Positions 56,691 to 64,000 of a DNA stretch of 64,000 nt are shown here, one piece after another. The DNA comes from Sulfitobacter sp. SK012 (GTDB lineage Bacteria > Pseudomonadota > Alphaproteobacteria > Rhodobacterales > Rhodobacteraceae): NCBI RefSeq assembly GCF_003352085.1, contig NZ_CP025804.1, forward strand, positions 1,860,001-1,924,000, given 5' to 3'. The notes beneath the pieces were generated by a model. It made no database searches, was not told the DNA's origin, and worked only from the letters and a program-made list of their open reading frames with translations. Every line of letters starts with the position of its first letter. Positions within the stretch are counted from its first letter, which is position 1. Both the position numbers and the translations under genes were made by a program.

Positions 56691-57451
56691 GTTTTGACGC
56701 CGATCTAAATGCCTGCGCTGCTCTTGTTGAAAAGGGCGATCCATTGCGCTTTCGGTGCGCGATGGCAGCCCCCTTGGCGGCGCGGCGGGTTCTGTTTCCG
56801 CTTTATGCCTTTAACGTTGAAGTCGCACGCGCCCCGTGGGTCACGCAAGAACCGATGATCGCAGAAATGCGCCTGCAATGGTGGCGTGATGCCTTGGAGG
56901 AAATTGCCGAGGGCGGGACTGTTCGTCGCCACGAGGTAACGACGCCCTTGGCCGCAGTGCTAAGCCCTGATTTGGCCAAGATGTTGGATGCATTGGTGGC
57001 CTCGCGACGTTTTGATATCTACCGGGACCCGTTCGAGGATGAGGTGCATTTTGAGCGCTTCGTGAATGAGACTTCGGGGCATTTGATGTGGGCAGGCGCG
57101 TCGTTGCTGGGCCACGCAGATGAGGCGACAGTTCGAAACGCGGCCTATGCGGCTGGGATTGCAAACTGGTTGCGCGCGATCCTGCAGCTGGAAAAAGCGG
57201 GCCGTGTGCCGCTTTTGGACGGAACGGCGGCTGGCGTTCGGGCGCTGGCTCAGGACGCATTGAACCGGCTTGGGACGGCACGGTCCGCGCGGCGCAGTAT
57301 TTCAAGCGATGCCGCACCGGCAATTCTGCCCGCAGCAGCAGCGGGGCCGGTGCTAAGAGCCGCAGTGGCAAATCCAAACTGTGTCGCAGATGGGTTGCTG
57401 CCAGAACCGGGCCTTGGGTTTACGCTGCGCGCAGCCCTTCGGCGCTGGTAG
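56687..57451 (+). CDS. squalene/phytoene synthase family protein
   Basis: The 254-residue protein has the all-helical prenyl-synthase-like fold, with FPLYAFNVEVARAPW and MRLQWWRDALEEI early and ETSGHLMWAGASLLG later. The Asp-rich motifs of true phytoene synthases are weak, and no carotenoid genes are nearby. It may belong to the NDUFAF6-like branch associated with complex I assembly. The start is GTG 56687, overlapping the methyltransferase stop. Confidence 0.75.
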   Translation: MSFDADLNACAALVEKGDPLRFRCAMAAPLAARRVLFPLYAFNVEVARAPWVTQEPMIAEMRLQWWRDALEEIAEGGTVRRHEVTTPLAAVLSPDLAKMLDALVASRRFDIYRDPFEDEVHFERFVNETSGHLMWAGASLLGHADEATVRNAAYAAGIANWLRAILQLEKAGRVPLLDGTAAGVRALAQDALNRLGTARSARRSISSDAAPAILPAAAAGPVLRAAVANPNCVADGLLPEPGLGFTLRAALRRW

Positions 57452-57456
57452 ATACC

Positions 57457-58689
57457 TTAAGCGAGAGCGGCACGCCGTTCGTGCAGGGTTAACCAGATCA
57501 ACGACCCGCCGGCGAGGATCAAAAACGGCACCATCGCATAGTTCACCGCAGCCCATCCTTCGACGGCATTGCCACCTGAACAGTTCATCAGACCGCCAGA
57601 TGCGAGCGATGCCACCGTCACACCACCAAAGACCAACAGATCGTTCAGCCCTTGCATGCGCCCGCGCTCGTGTGGGGCGTGGGCACCAGCCAGCATGGTC
57701 GTCGCACCGATAAAGCCAAAGTTCCAACCAAGGCCCAGCAGGATCAGCGCGAAAAAGAAGTTGGGAAGGGCGACGCCCATCAGGGCAACCATACCAGCGG
57801 CCGCCAAGATCGCGATACCAATCCCCATAATCCGCTCGACCCCGAAGCGCGCAATAAGGTGCCCGGTGAAGAATGACGGTGCGAACATTGCCAGCACGTG
57901 GCCCGTCACCACATCGGCCGCAACGGATTTATCAAAGCCGCACCCAACAACGGCCAGCGGCGTTGAGGTCATAACCAAATTCATCAACGCATAGCTGACC
58001 ATGGCGCAGATGACGGCGACTGCGATGCGCGGGGTCTTCAAAAGCTCTAACCGGCTGCGCCCCTTGGGTGCGTCATGTTGTGGGACGGGTGGTTTGGGAA
58101 TGTCGATAAAAACAAACAGCAAGCTGCCGATGACGTTTAAGGCGATTACCGCGATATATGTCCCCAAGAACGGGATCACGTATGCGTCGGCGGTAAATTT
58201 GACCAGTTGTGGACCCAGAATGGCGGATATTAATCCACCGGCCATTACATAAGATATCGCCTTGGGCCGGAACGTCTCGGATGCGGTATCAGAGGCGGCA
58301 AACCGGTAAAATCCCTGCGCTGACATATAGATACCCGTCAGCAGGCTGCCCAATAAGAAGATTGGGAAGGACGCCACATAGAGGCCATATGCACCAACCG
58401 CGCCCCCCAAAGCACCGCCTGTCGCGCCGATGATAAATCCAACGCGCCGTCCGTAGCGCTGCATGATCGCAGAGACCGGCGTGGCGGCCAGCATGGATCC
58501 GATGACGATCATCGTAATTGGCATGGTCGCAAAACAGATGTTGGCCGCAAGCGATTGCCCAGCAAGGCCCCCAACCACAAAGATCATCGGCATTTGACTG
58601 CCCAGAAACGCCTGTGCGGCGACCAATACAAAAACGTTGCGCTTTGCGCGTGCGTCATCGGATTCAATCTGCTGCACTGGGTCGGTCAT
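57457..58689 (-). CDS. MFS transporter
   Basis: The 410-residue membrane protein has about twelve hydrophobic segments and the MFS loop motif between helices 2 and 3 (MQRYGRRVGFIIGATGG). The ATG at 58689 has AAGGA 8 bp upstream. The substrate is unknown. It is convergent with the preceding gene and divergent from cobK. Confidence 0.9.
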   Translation of the reverse strand: MTDPVQQIESDDARAKRNVFVLVAAQAFLGSQMPMIFVVGGLAGQSLAANICFATMPITMIVIGSMLAATPVSAIMQRYGRRVGFIIGATGGALGGAVGAYGLYVASFPIFLLGSLLTGIYMSAQGFYRFAASDTASETFRPKAISYVMAGGLISAILGPQLVKFTADAYVIPFLGTYIAVIALNVIGSLLFVFIDIPKPPVPQHDAPKGRSRLELLKTPRIAVAVICAMVSYALMNLVMTSTPLAVVGCGFDKSVAADVVTGHVLAMFAPSFFTGHLIARFGVERIMGIGIAILAAAGMVALMGVALPNFFFALILLGLGWNFGFIGATTMLAGAHAPHERGRMQGLNDLLVFGGVTVASLASGGLMNCSGGNAVEGWAAVNYAMVPFLILAGGSLIWLTLHERRAALA

Positions 58690-58785
58690 TTTGGTGGTCC
58701 TTTGCCTGTGCGGTATGGCTAGACCTCGCGGCGGGGGGGAGCAAGCCCCCTTGCGCATACGCGCGGGCGAGATAAGCATGGTGAC

Positions 58786-59529
58786 ATGAGTAAGGTCCGA
58801 TCCCTGATGTTGATGGCTGGCAGTGCTGAGGCCAACCTCCTTGCTGAGGCGCTGGTTTCACTACCGATCACAACCCGTTCTATCATGTCAGAACCACCGC
58901 GGGGCCTGCGCGCTCCTGCGATTGAGCCTGAGGTCAAACAGTTTTCTGATGTGGACGAAATGGTTGGCTATTTGGCAAAGGCCGGAAGTGACGCGGTGCT
59001 GGACGCAAGCCACGGGTTTGATGGGACAATGACGTCGCTGGGGTTTTTGGCCGCAAAAAAGCTGGGGCTGCCGTTTTTGCGGATTGATCGTCCGGGTTGG
59101 CCGCTTCCCGAAATTCCGCGCGGGCGCAGTGCCGTGGACGTGGCTGCTGCGATGTCACTGATTGCGCCGGGCACACGGGTGTTTTCGGCGACTGGATGGG
59201 AAAGCCTTCCCCAGTATAAGGGATTTCCGGGAGAGACCTTGTTGCTGCGACAGACCCGACAAGAGGACCGCGCGCCGCCATTCAGTTTTGTAGAGCCCGT
59301 CTTTGGCATTCCGCCATTTACGGTGGACAGCGAAGTGCAGCTTTTTGAAGGAATGGGCGTTGATCTGCTGATCTGTCGCAATCTGGGCGGCCGCGCGAGC
59401 CGCCCCAAGGTGGATGCGGCGATCAAGCTGGGATTGGATGTTATCCTCATCGATCGGCCAGTATCGCCACCCGATATGCTGAGTGTGGATAGCGTTAGGG
59501 CTGCGCTCGACTGGGTTGGTGCCCTGTGA
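58786..59529 (+). CDS. cobK: precorrin-6A reductase
   Basis: CobK reduces precorrin-6A to precorrin-6B in corrin-ring synthesis. The 247-residue protein shows DASHGFDGTMTSLGF, RPGWPLPEIPRG, VFSATGWESLPQYKG and the C-terminal CRNLGGRASRPKVDAA typical of the family. It stands apart from other cob genes in this window. The alkA-type gene overlaps its stop as GTGA. Confidence 0.92.
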   Translation: MSKVRSLMLMAGSAEANLLAEALVSLPITTRSIMSEPPRGLRAPAIEPEVKQFSDVDEMVGYLAKAGSDAVLDASHGFDGTMTSLGFLAAKKLGLPFLRIDRPGWPLPEIPRGRSAVDVAAAMSLIAPGTRVFSATGWESLPQYKGFPGETLLLRQTRQEDRAPPFSFVEPVFGIPPFTVDSEVQLFEGMGVDLLICRNLGGRASRPKVDAAIKLGLDVILIDRPVSPPDMLSVDSVRAALDWVGAL

Positions 59530-60155
59530 ACTCGCGGATCATCACGTGTGTTGCTGATGTGGCCGAAGGGGCCGCATGGTTGGCCCGGGCGCAGCCGCGC
59601 TTTGAATATGCGATGTCGCTGATGGGGCCGCTGCCCTTGCGGTTACGCGGCGATGGTTTCGCCACCGTGCTTCATGCCATCATGGGGCAGCAGGTTTCGG
59701 TCGCCTCAGCCAACGCGATCTGGGCGCGGATGCTGGCGCTGGGGATGGACACGCCCGTTGGGGTTATTACGGCAGGCGAGGACGGTCTGCGTGCTGCGGG
59801 ATTGAGCCGTCAAAAGATCCGTTATGCCTTGGCGCTGGCTGACGCGGGCATCGATTATGTCGCTTTGCGCGAGCAACCTGATGCAGATGTCATTGCGACG
59901 CTGACCCAAGTTCCGGGCGTTGGGCAATGGACGGCGCAAATTTATGCGATGTTTGGATTGGGCCGCGCGGATGTGTTCGCACCCGGCGATTTGGCCCTCC
60001 AAGAAGCAACCCGGATCTTATTTGAGTTACCAGAACGACCAACACCCCGGGTGCTGGCTGTGATGGCTCAAGACTGGTCGCCGTGGCGGGCAGTTGCAGC
60101 GCGGCTTTTGTTTACGTACTACCGAGTAGCAAAAGACAGGGAAGGGATCACATGA
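59526..60155 (+). CDS. DNA-3-methyladenine glycosylase II (AlkA-type, HhH-GPD)
   Basis: The 209-residue HhH-GPD superfamily protein excises alkylated bases. The helix-hairpin-helix and catalytic Asp lie in LTQVPGVGQWTAQIYAMFGL followed by GRADVFAPGDLAL, and MGQQVSVASANAIW is the family's early motif. It has no N-terminal extension like E. coli AlkA. The start is GTG 59526, overlapping cobK; its stop overlaps the esterase as ATGA. Confidence 0.93.
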   Translation: MNSRIITCVADVAEGAAWLARAQPRFEYAMSLMGPLPLRLRGDGFATVLHAIMGQQVSVASANAIWARMLALGMDTPVGVITAGEDGLRAAGLSRQKIRYALALADAGIDYVALREQPDADVIATLTQVPGVGQWTAQIYAMFGLGRADVFAPGDLALQEATRILFELPERPTPRVLAVMAQDWSPWRAVAARLLFTYYRVAKDREGIT

Positions 60156-60817
60156 CACGGATTTTAAACGCAGAACAGCGTGCGCCGCTTTCGGGAGAAA
60201 CACGATCAGTCGTGGTATTCTTACATGGCTACGGCGCAAATGGTGCGGACCTTTTAGGTCTTGCCGATCCGCTGGCGGAGCACCTGCCGGACACGCTTTT
60301 TGTGGCCCCTGATGCGCCAGAAGCCTGTGCTGGCGCGCCGATGGGATTTCAGTGGTTCCCAATCCCGTGGATAGACAATTCATCCGAAGAAGAGTCTGCG
60401 CGCGGCATGGCGTATGCGGTGGATGATCTAAATGCGTTTCTTGATGCGTTGATGGTAGATAATGATGTGCTGCCCGAGCAGGTCGTGCTTTTTGGATTTT
60501 CCCAAGGCTCGATGATGGCGCTGCATGTGGCCCCGCGCCGCGAAGATCCGGTGGCGGGCATTGTTGCATTTTCGGGCCGCCTTTTGTCGCCAGAGACCCT
60601 GGCGGATGACGTTGTAAGCCGCCCGCCGGTTTTGCTAGTGCACGGCGACGAAGACGATGTCGTGCCGCCACAATCGTTGCCCCAAGCGGCAGAAGCGCTA
60701 CAAGAGGCCGGGTGGAAAGATGTCTTTGCCCACGTGATGAAAGGGACCGGTCATGGCATAGCGCCTGATGGCCTTTCGGTAGCGCTGGCCTTTATGCGCG
60801 ACAAACTAGGACTGTAG
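60152..60817 (+). CDS. alpha/beta hydrolase, carboxylesterase/phospholipase family
   Basis: The 221-residue alpha/beta-hydrolase has the nucleophile elbow GFSQGS and catalytic Asp in HGDEDDVVP. The catalytic His lies in GTGHGIAPDG, and the oxyanion segment is FLHGYGANGADLL. It belongs to the YpfH / acyl-protein thioesterase-like group. The substrate is unknown. ATGA overlap with the AlkA-type gene fixes the start. Confidence 0.92.
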   Translation: MTRILNAEQRAPLSGETRSVVVFLHGYGANGADLLGLADPLAEHLPDTLFVAPDAPEACAGAPMGFQWFPIPWIDNSSEEESARGMAYAVDDLNAFLDALMVDNDVLPEQVVLFGFSQGSMMALHVAPRREDPVAGIVAFSGRLLSPETLADDVVSRPPVLLVHGDEDDVVPPQSLPQAAEALQEAGWKDVFAHVMKGTGHGIAPDGLSVALAFMRDKLGL

Positions 60818-60938
60818 GTTCCGGTCGGTCCACGCACCTCGTTTACGTTTATGCGCGATATCTTGTGGTTAAGCTTTGGGTTGCCAGAGTAAAACCACGA
60901 GATATAGTCGGATAAATGGGCAAGGGACGACACCGGAT

Positions 60939-61523
60939 ATGCACGGCGACTTCAGAACCGAATTCACGCGCCAACCTGGTGCGCTAAAGCATCGACCTGC
61001 ATTGGTGCTAAACGCGGATTACCGTCCGCTTAGTTACTATCCGCTGTCGCTGTGGCCTTGGCAGGATGCGATCAAGGCCAAGTGGCTCGACCGGGTGGAT
61101 ATCGTTGCTGAATACGATGACTGCGTGCACAGCCCGTCACGGACAATCCGAATACCGTCGGTTGTTGTGCTCAAAGACTATGTGAAACCTCAAAAGCGCG
61201 TGGCCTTCACGCGCTTTAATTTATTTCTGCGCGATGAATTTTGTTGCCAGTACTGTGGTGCGCGCGGTGATCTGACGTTTGATCATGTGGTGCCACGGGC
61301 CGCTGGTGGGGTGACCAGTTGGCAGAACGTCGTTGCCGCGTGCAGCCCGTGTAACCTGCGCAAAGGATCTAAGGCGTTGCACCAAACGGGGTATTCATTG
61401 CGCAAGCCGCCGCGCCAGCCCGGTGCCGAAGAACTGCGCAATATGGGTCGCAAGTTCCCACCGGGCCACCTTCATGAAAGCTGGATGGACTTCCTGTATT
61501 GGGACGCAGAACTGCAGGCATGA
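60939..61523 (+). CDS. HNH endonuclease
   Basis: The 194-residue protein has a central HNH domain with zinc cysteines and catalytic His: CCQYCGARGDLTFDHVVPRA and WQNVVAACSPCNLRKG. The N-terminal part (PALVLNADYRPLSYYPLSLW) matches the common chromosomal HNH family of alphaproteobacteria, whose cellular role is not settled. I chose ATG 60939 over TTG 60876, which has no ribosome site. Confidence 0.92.
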   Translation: MHGDFRTEFTRQPGALKHRPALVLNADYRPLSYYPLSLWPWQDAIKAKWLDRVDIVAEYDDCVHSPSRTIRIPSVVVLKDYVKPQKRVAFTRFNLFLRDEFCCQYCGARGDLTFDHVVPRAAGGVTSWQNVVAACSPCNLRKGSKALHQTGYSLRKPPRQPGAEELRNMGRKFPPGHLHESWMDFLYWDAELQA

Positions 61524-61566
61524 CGCTGTTGACGCGCTCCGTGTGGATCCTGTCCTACAGCCGTCG

Positions 61567-62349
61567 TTAAAGCGCCAATTCCACCCAAACCGGAACATGG
61601 TCTGAAGGCTTTTCGCGTGCTCGGATGTCTTTGTCGATCTGGCAATCGCGCAAAAGATCGGCGGTTTGCGGGCACAGCAGAAAATGGTCGATGCGAATGC
61701 CGTTGTTTCGGTTCCACGCCCCGGCTTGATAATCCCAAAAACTGTAATGACCTGGCCCCTGATGCCGCGCGCGGAATGCTTCGGTTAGGCCAAGATTGAG
61801 CAGCTCACGCCATTTCTCACGCGATTCCGGACGAAAGAGCGCGTCCTCGCGCCAGCTGTCAGGGGTGGCTGCATCTTCGGCCTGAGGGATAATGTTGAAA
61901 TCACCCGTCATCAGGAAGGGTGTTTCTTCGGCCAGCAATGCGGCCGCACGGTCGCGCAGGCGGTCCATCCACGCCAACTTGTAGTCGTATTTTGGGCCCG
62001 GCACCGGGTTGCCGTTGGGCAGGTACAATCCGCACAGGCGCACGGCATGAGCTTCGCCCACCACAGTTGCTTCGATATAGCGGGCTTGTTCGTCTTCTGG
62101 GTCACCGGGCAAGCCCCGGGTGACGTCCTCGAGTGGCAATTTCGACAAGATCGCTACGCCGTTGAATGACTTTTGCCCGTGGGTTTCGACGTTATAGCCG
62201 CGCTCTTCAAAAACCTCGCGGGGAAACCCTTCGTCGACTGATTTGATCTCCTGCAGCAGCACGACATCGGGGGATGCTTCGTCCAACCAAGTGGGCAGGG
62301 CGTCGATGCGGGCTTTGATGCCGTTGATGTTGAAGGTCGCGATCTTCAT
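61567..62349 (-). CDS. xth: exodeoxyribonuclease III
   Basis: AP endonuclease and 3'-5' exonuclease of base-excision repair. The 260-residue protein opens MKIATFNINGIKAR and has metal-binding LLQEIKS, GDFNIIP, and the C-terminal SDHVPVWVEL. The ATG at 62349 is preceded by AAGGAG 6 bp upstream. It lies on the minus strand beside the HNH gene. Confidence 0.96.
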   Translation of the reverse strand: MKIATFNINGIKARIDALPTWLDEASPDVVLLQEIKSVDEGFPREVFEERGYNVETHGQKSFNGVAILSKLPLEDVTRGLPGDPEDEQARYIEATVVGEAHAVRLCGLYLPNGNPVPGPKYDYKLAWMDRLRDRAAALLAEETPFLMTGDFNIIPQAEDAATPDSWREDALFRPESREKWRELLNLGLTEAFRARHQGPGHYSFWDYQAGAWNRNNGIRIDHFLLCPQTADLLRDCQIDKDIRAREKPSDHVPVWVELAL

Positions 62350-62510
62350 GGCGGGCTCCTTTTGCGGTCTGTTTGCTATCGCTGATCGGGTCGGTTTGGG
62401 CAAGGGCGGTGACTTTGGGAGAATCACTTTATTGGTTAACAAAAGAACAATATTCCCGCATGAAGGGAAATTTAAGTCGAGATTTCTGTTTAGCTCCGAA
62501 TTAGTGGGGC

Positions 62511-62595
62511 TGTGGATAAAAAATTTCTGCCGTTAACCATTCCCAATCTTCTTGCTCGGCCGCCACGGATTGGACGGCGCAGTTGATGTGGATAA
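62511..62595 (+). promoter_or_regulatory. two perfect DnaA-box 9-mers, each followed by AAATTTC
   Basis: TGTGGATAA occurs at 62511-62519 and 62587-62595 in the same orientation. AAATTTC follows at 62521 and 62602, with a third AAATTTC at 62620. The flanks of the first box are AT-rich. The pair lies in the 355-bp region between xth (-) and the repeat-protein gene (+). No dnaA or hemE neighbours suggest a chromosomal origin. Confidence 0.55.
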
Positions 62596-62704
62596 GTCCC
62601 GAAATTTCCGAGGGTGTCAAAATTTCTTGTTGGCAGATCGCCTTTAACGGGCAAGCGTTGATCCATCTGCAACTATAAATAGAACACTGAAAAGGATGAC
62701 CCCA

Positions 62705-63103
62705 ATGACAGCACTTGCACAGCGTATCGAAGCACACGAGATTTTTGGCGACGACATGTTCACAGGCCACGGCACCGAGCTTTTCTCTTCGGGCTCAGCT
62801 CCAGCGGCGGGCGACACACTGATGGGGGACGCAACTGAACTGTTTTCCTCTGGTTCTACGCCAGCAATGACCACTGAAATGCTAACAGGCGACGGAACCG
62901 CGCTGTTTACCACCAGCTGCATCACGGCGGATGCATCATCGATGGCGGGCGACAAAGTTGAGATGTTTACCACCAGCTGCGTGACCGCAGATGCATCATC
63001 GATTGCTGGCGATAAAGTCGAGATGTTTACCACCAGCTGCATTGATGCAGGCACCTCGTCGGATGGCGGTGATCAAGTCGCTCTGTTCACCACCAGCTGC
63101 TGA
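62705..63103 (+). CDS. repeat protein with FSSGS/FTTSC motifs, possible modified-peptide precursor
   Basis: The 132-residue protein has a 19-residue N-terminal part (MTALAQRIEAHEIFGDDMF) followed by six tandem units of 20-21 residues. The first two carry FSSGS and the last four FTTSC, with acidic linkers such as TADASSMAGDKVEM between them. All four cysteines close their units, and the protein ends in one. AAAGGA lies 8 bp upstream of the ATG at 62705; an in-frame ATG at 62696 is possible. It has no signal peptide. I do not know its function; a leader plus repeated core resembles multi-core RiPP precursors, but this is inference. Confidence 0.8.
   Translation: MTALAQRIEAHEIFGDDMFTGHGTELFSSGSAPAAGDTLMGDATELFSSGSTPAMTTEMLTGDGTALFTTSCITADASSMAGDKVEMFTTSCVTADASSIAGDKVEMFTTSCIDAGTSSDGGDQVALFTTSC
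62762..63103 (+). repeat. tandem 60-bp repeat array inside the repeat-protein gene
   Basis: Six units at about 60 bp; the motif ACCACCAGCTGC ends at 62920, 62980, 63040 and 63100, exactly 60 bp apart. The last four are highly alike at DNA level, suggesting recent duplication or gene conversion. Confidence 0.85.
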
Positions 63104-63154
63104 ACAATCTTTGAGGCGGCGCTATGCGCGAATTGTAACAATGAGGATCAAAAT

Positions 63155-64000
63155 ATGTCCAATGTGGTTTCCCTTCGCGATATGCGCCGCCCCGAACCTC
63201 GGCCGCGTCTGCCTGCACTGGTAGAGGCGTTCGCCGCACACCGTCGCGCTGGCGATGATGTGTTCTGGCTCAAGGAAAATGCTGAATTTCTAGGAATACT
63301 GGCCTGTAGCGGGGCCAAGCTGCCGGACGGTGCGCTTGCTCCGTTCGATACCTTTTACGAACAAATCGAAAAGCGGCTGCGGTTTTTTCCGCAATACTAC
63401 CGGTTCTTAGTTTCTGTGTGCCTCGACCTCGAAGATCTGGGGATGGGCGGCAACAAGGCATCAGCGCTTTGTACCTGGGCGGCCCAAGCTGGACTTGCTG
63501 ACGCGGAGCTGTCCGATCTGCAACGCGCAGAAGCGCGCAGGCTTTTTGCGCGGCGCGGCATTGAAGTGGTCGATGACGGGTTAACGGAGCGCTTGCACAG
63601 CTTTATGAACCGCACGGATACGTTTGTAATGCCCAACAAAAAGGCAGCCTATGAGTTGACCCATATTGTCTTTTACCTAAGTGAATATGGTGCGCGGGAT
63701 CCGGGCCTTGATGCATCTGCAATCACCAGCCTCGAATACGCTGGCTTGCTTGCCTATCTTGATCAAAACATGGATCTTTTGGCCGAAGTCTGTGTGGCGC
63801 TGCGCTTTGCGGGGCGTGTTCCTTCTGCGATTTGGGAGGCTTCTGTCGAGGCGTCCGTGGCCCACGCAACCATTACACCAGCAGGACCTGACACAGTCCC
63901 TGATACCTACCACGAATATCTGGTGGGCAATTGGGCGCTTCGGGTCGCGGGCCATGACGGTTTCGAGCAGGCCGTTCCCGAAGGCCGAGTGCAGTTTAAC
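63155..64000 (+). CDS. unrecognised protein downstream of the repeat protein, cut by the window end
   Basis: The frame is open from ATG 63155 to the right edge (282 codons), with GAGGA 7 bp upstream. The sequence looks all-alpha and soluble, without signal peptide or membrane segments. A notable motif is NKKAAYELTHIVFYLSEYG near residues 161-179, whose HxxFYLxxxG pattern resembles one I recall in helical proteins of unknown function. It starts 51 bp after the repeat-protein gene and is probably co-transcribed with it. The function is unknown; it could act on the repeat protein. Confidence 0.75.
   Translation, partial: MSNVVSLRDMRRPEPRPRLPALVEAFAAHRRAGDDVFWLKENAEFLGILACSGAKLPDGALAPFDTFYEQIEKRLRFFPQYYRFLVSVCLDLEDLGMGGNKASALCTWAAQAGLADAELSDLQRAEARRLFARRGIEVVDDGLTERLHSFMNRTDTFVMPNKKAAYELTHIVFYLSEYGARDPGLDASAITSLEYAGLLAYLDQNMDLLAEVCVALRFAGRVPSAIWEASVEASVAHATITPAGPDTVPDTYHEYLVGNWALRVAGHDGFEQAVPEGRVQFN

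Noticed and set aside
62350..62704. Chromosomal or plasmid replication origin
   Set aside because: Only two DnaA boxes and no iterons, rep, parAB, dnaA or hemE neighbours; kept only as a regulatory observation.
62762..63103. CRISPR-like array
   Set aside because: The 60-bp periodicity is within an intact reading frame with a ribosome site and conserved protein motif; there are no unrelated spacers.

Overview
The window looks like chromosomal DNA from an alphaproteobacterium of the Rhodobacteraceae, Roseobacter group. The gene content and orders typical of that family are a ccm cluster carrying an endolysin/holin pair, trpE / yibQ-like / trpGDC-moaC-moeA-lexA, a class II B12-dependent ribonucleotide reductase, the glpDSTPQUV glycerol ABC system, and an MttB-type methyltransferase gene without an in-frame stop. 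The lexA promoter also carries the alphaproteobacterial LexA operator GTTC-N7-GTTC. Genes are tightly packed, with many ATGA, GTGA and TGATG overlaps.

Layout. 1-5758 (+): the 3' part of an argC-like gene, ccmE, a GH108 endolysin and holin pair, ccmF, ccmH and an enoyl-CoA hydratase. 5765-7073 (-): a small unknown protein and an RTX calcium-binding protein. 7303-7333: an orphan terminator that may end a small RNA. 7423-10235 (-): gltA and gltX. 10371-12425 (+): comEC. 12419-17903 (-): trpG-trpD-ung-trpC-moaC-moeA and lexA. 18038-19654 (+): a YibQ-type divergent polysaccharide deacetylase. 19659-27276 (-): an AstE/AspA-type zinc hydrolase, trpE, a PpiD-type chaperone, an aminotransferase, gpt, a LysE-type exporter and fabI. 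27519-29232 (+): pdxH, a double cold-shock-domain protein and a DUF192 protein, followed by tRNA-Pro(UGG). 29995-33639 (+): nrdJ behind a NrdR-like box.

33640-36580 is the one clearly accessory stretch. It is gene-poor and holds an IS30-type transposase remnant, a small membrane protein, a YrbL-like gene and short repeats. It is bracketed by two diverged copies of the same structured RNA, each ending in a UUCG terminator; a long-range stem in the RNA is kept by compensatory changes.

36589-45899 carries a YqaA-type membrane protein and the glycerol uptake operon glpV-U-Q-P-T-S-D (-) with its divergent DeoR repressor (+). 45986-49417 has rsgA, a sigma-factor / dioxygenase-like / ferric-reductase-like unit and a divergent EF-hand protein. 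49507-52641 (-) has an MttB-family methyltransferase, a possible 31-codon ORF and an aminotransferase. 52869-57451 (+) has cysS, cimA, a methyltransferase and a squalene/phytoene-synthase-like protein. 57457-58689 (-) is an MFS transporter. 58786-61523 (+) has cobK, an AlkA-type glycosylase, an esterase and an HNH endonuclease, and 61567-62349 (-) is exonuclease III.

The right edge holds the strongest candidate for an undescribed protein system. A 132-residue protein is built of about 20-residue repeats ending in FSSGS or FTTSC, four of them with cysteine. It is followed closely by an unrecognised all-alpha-looking protein that runs off the window. The intergenic region upstream carries two perfect DnaA-box 9-mers, each followed by AAATTTC.
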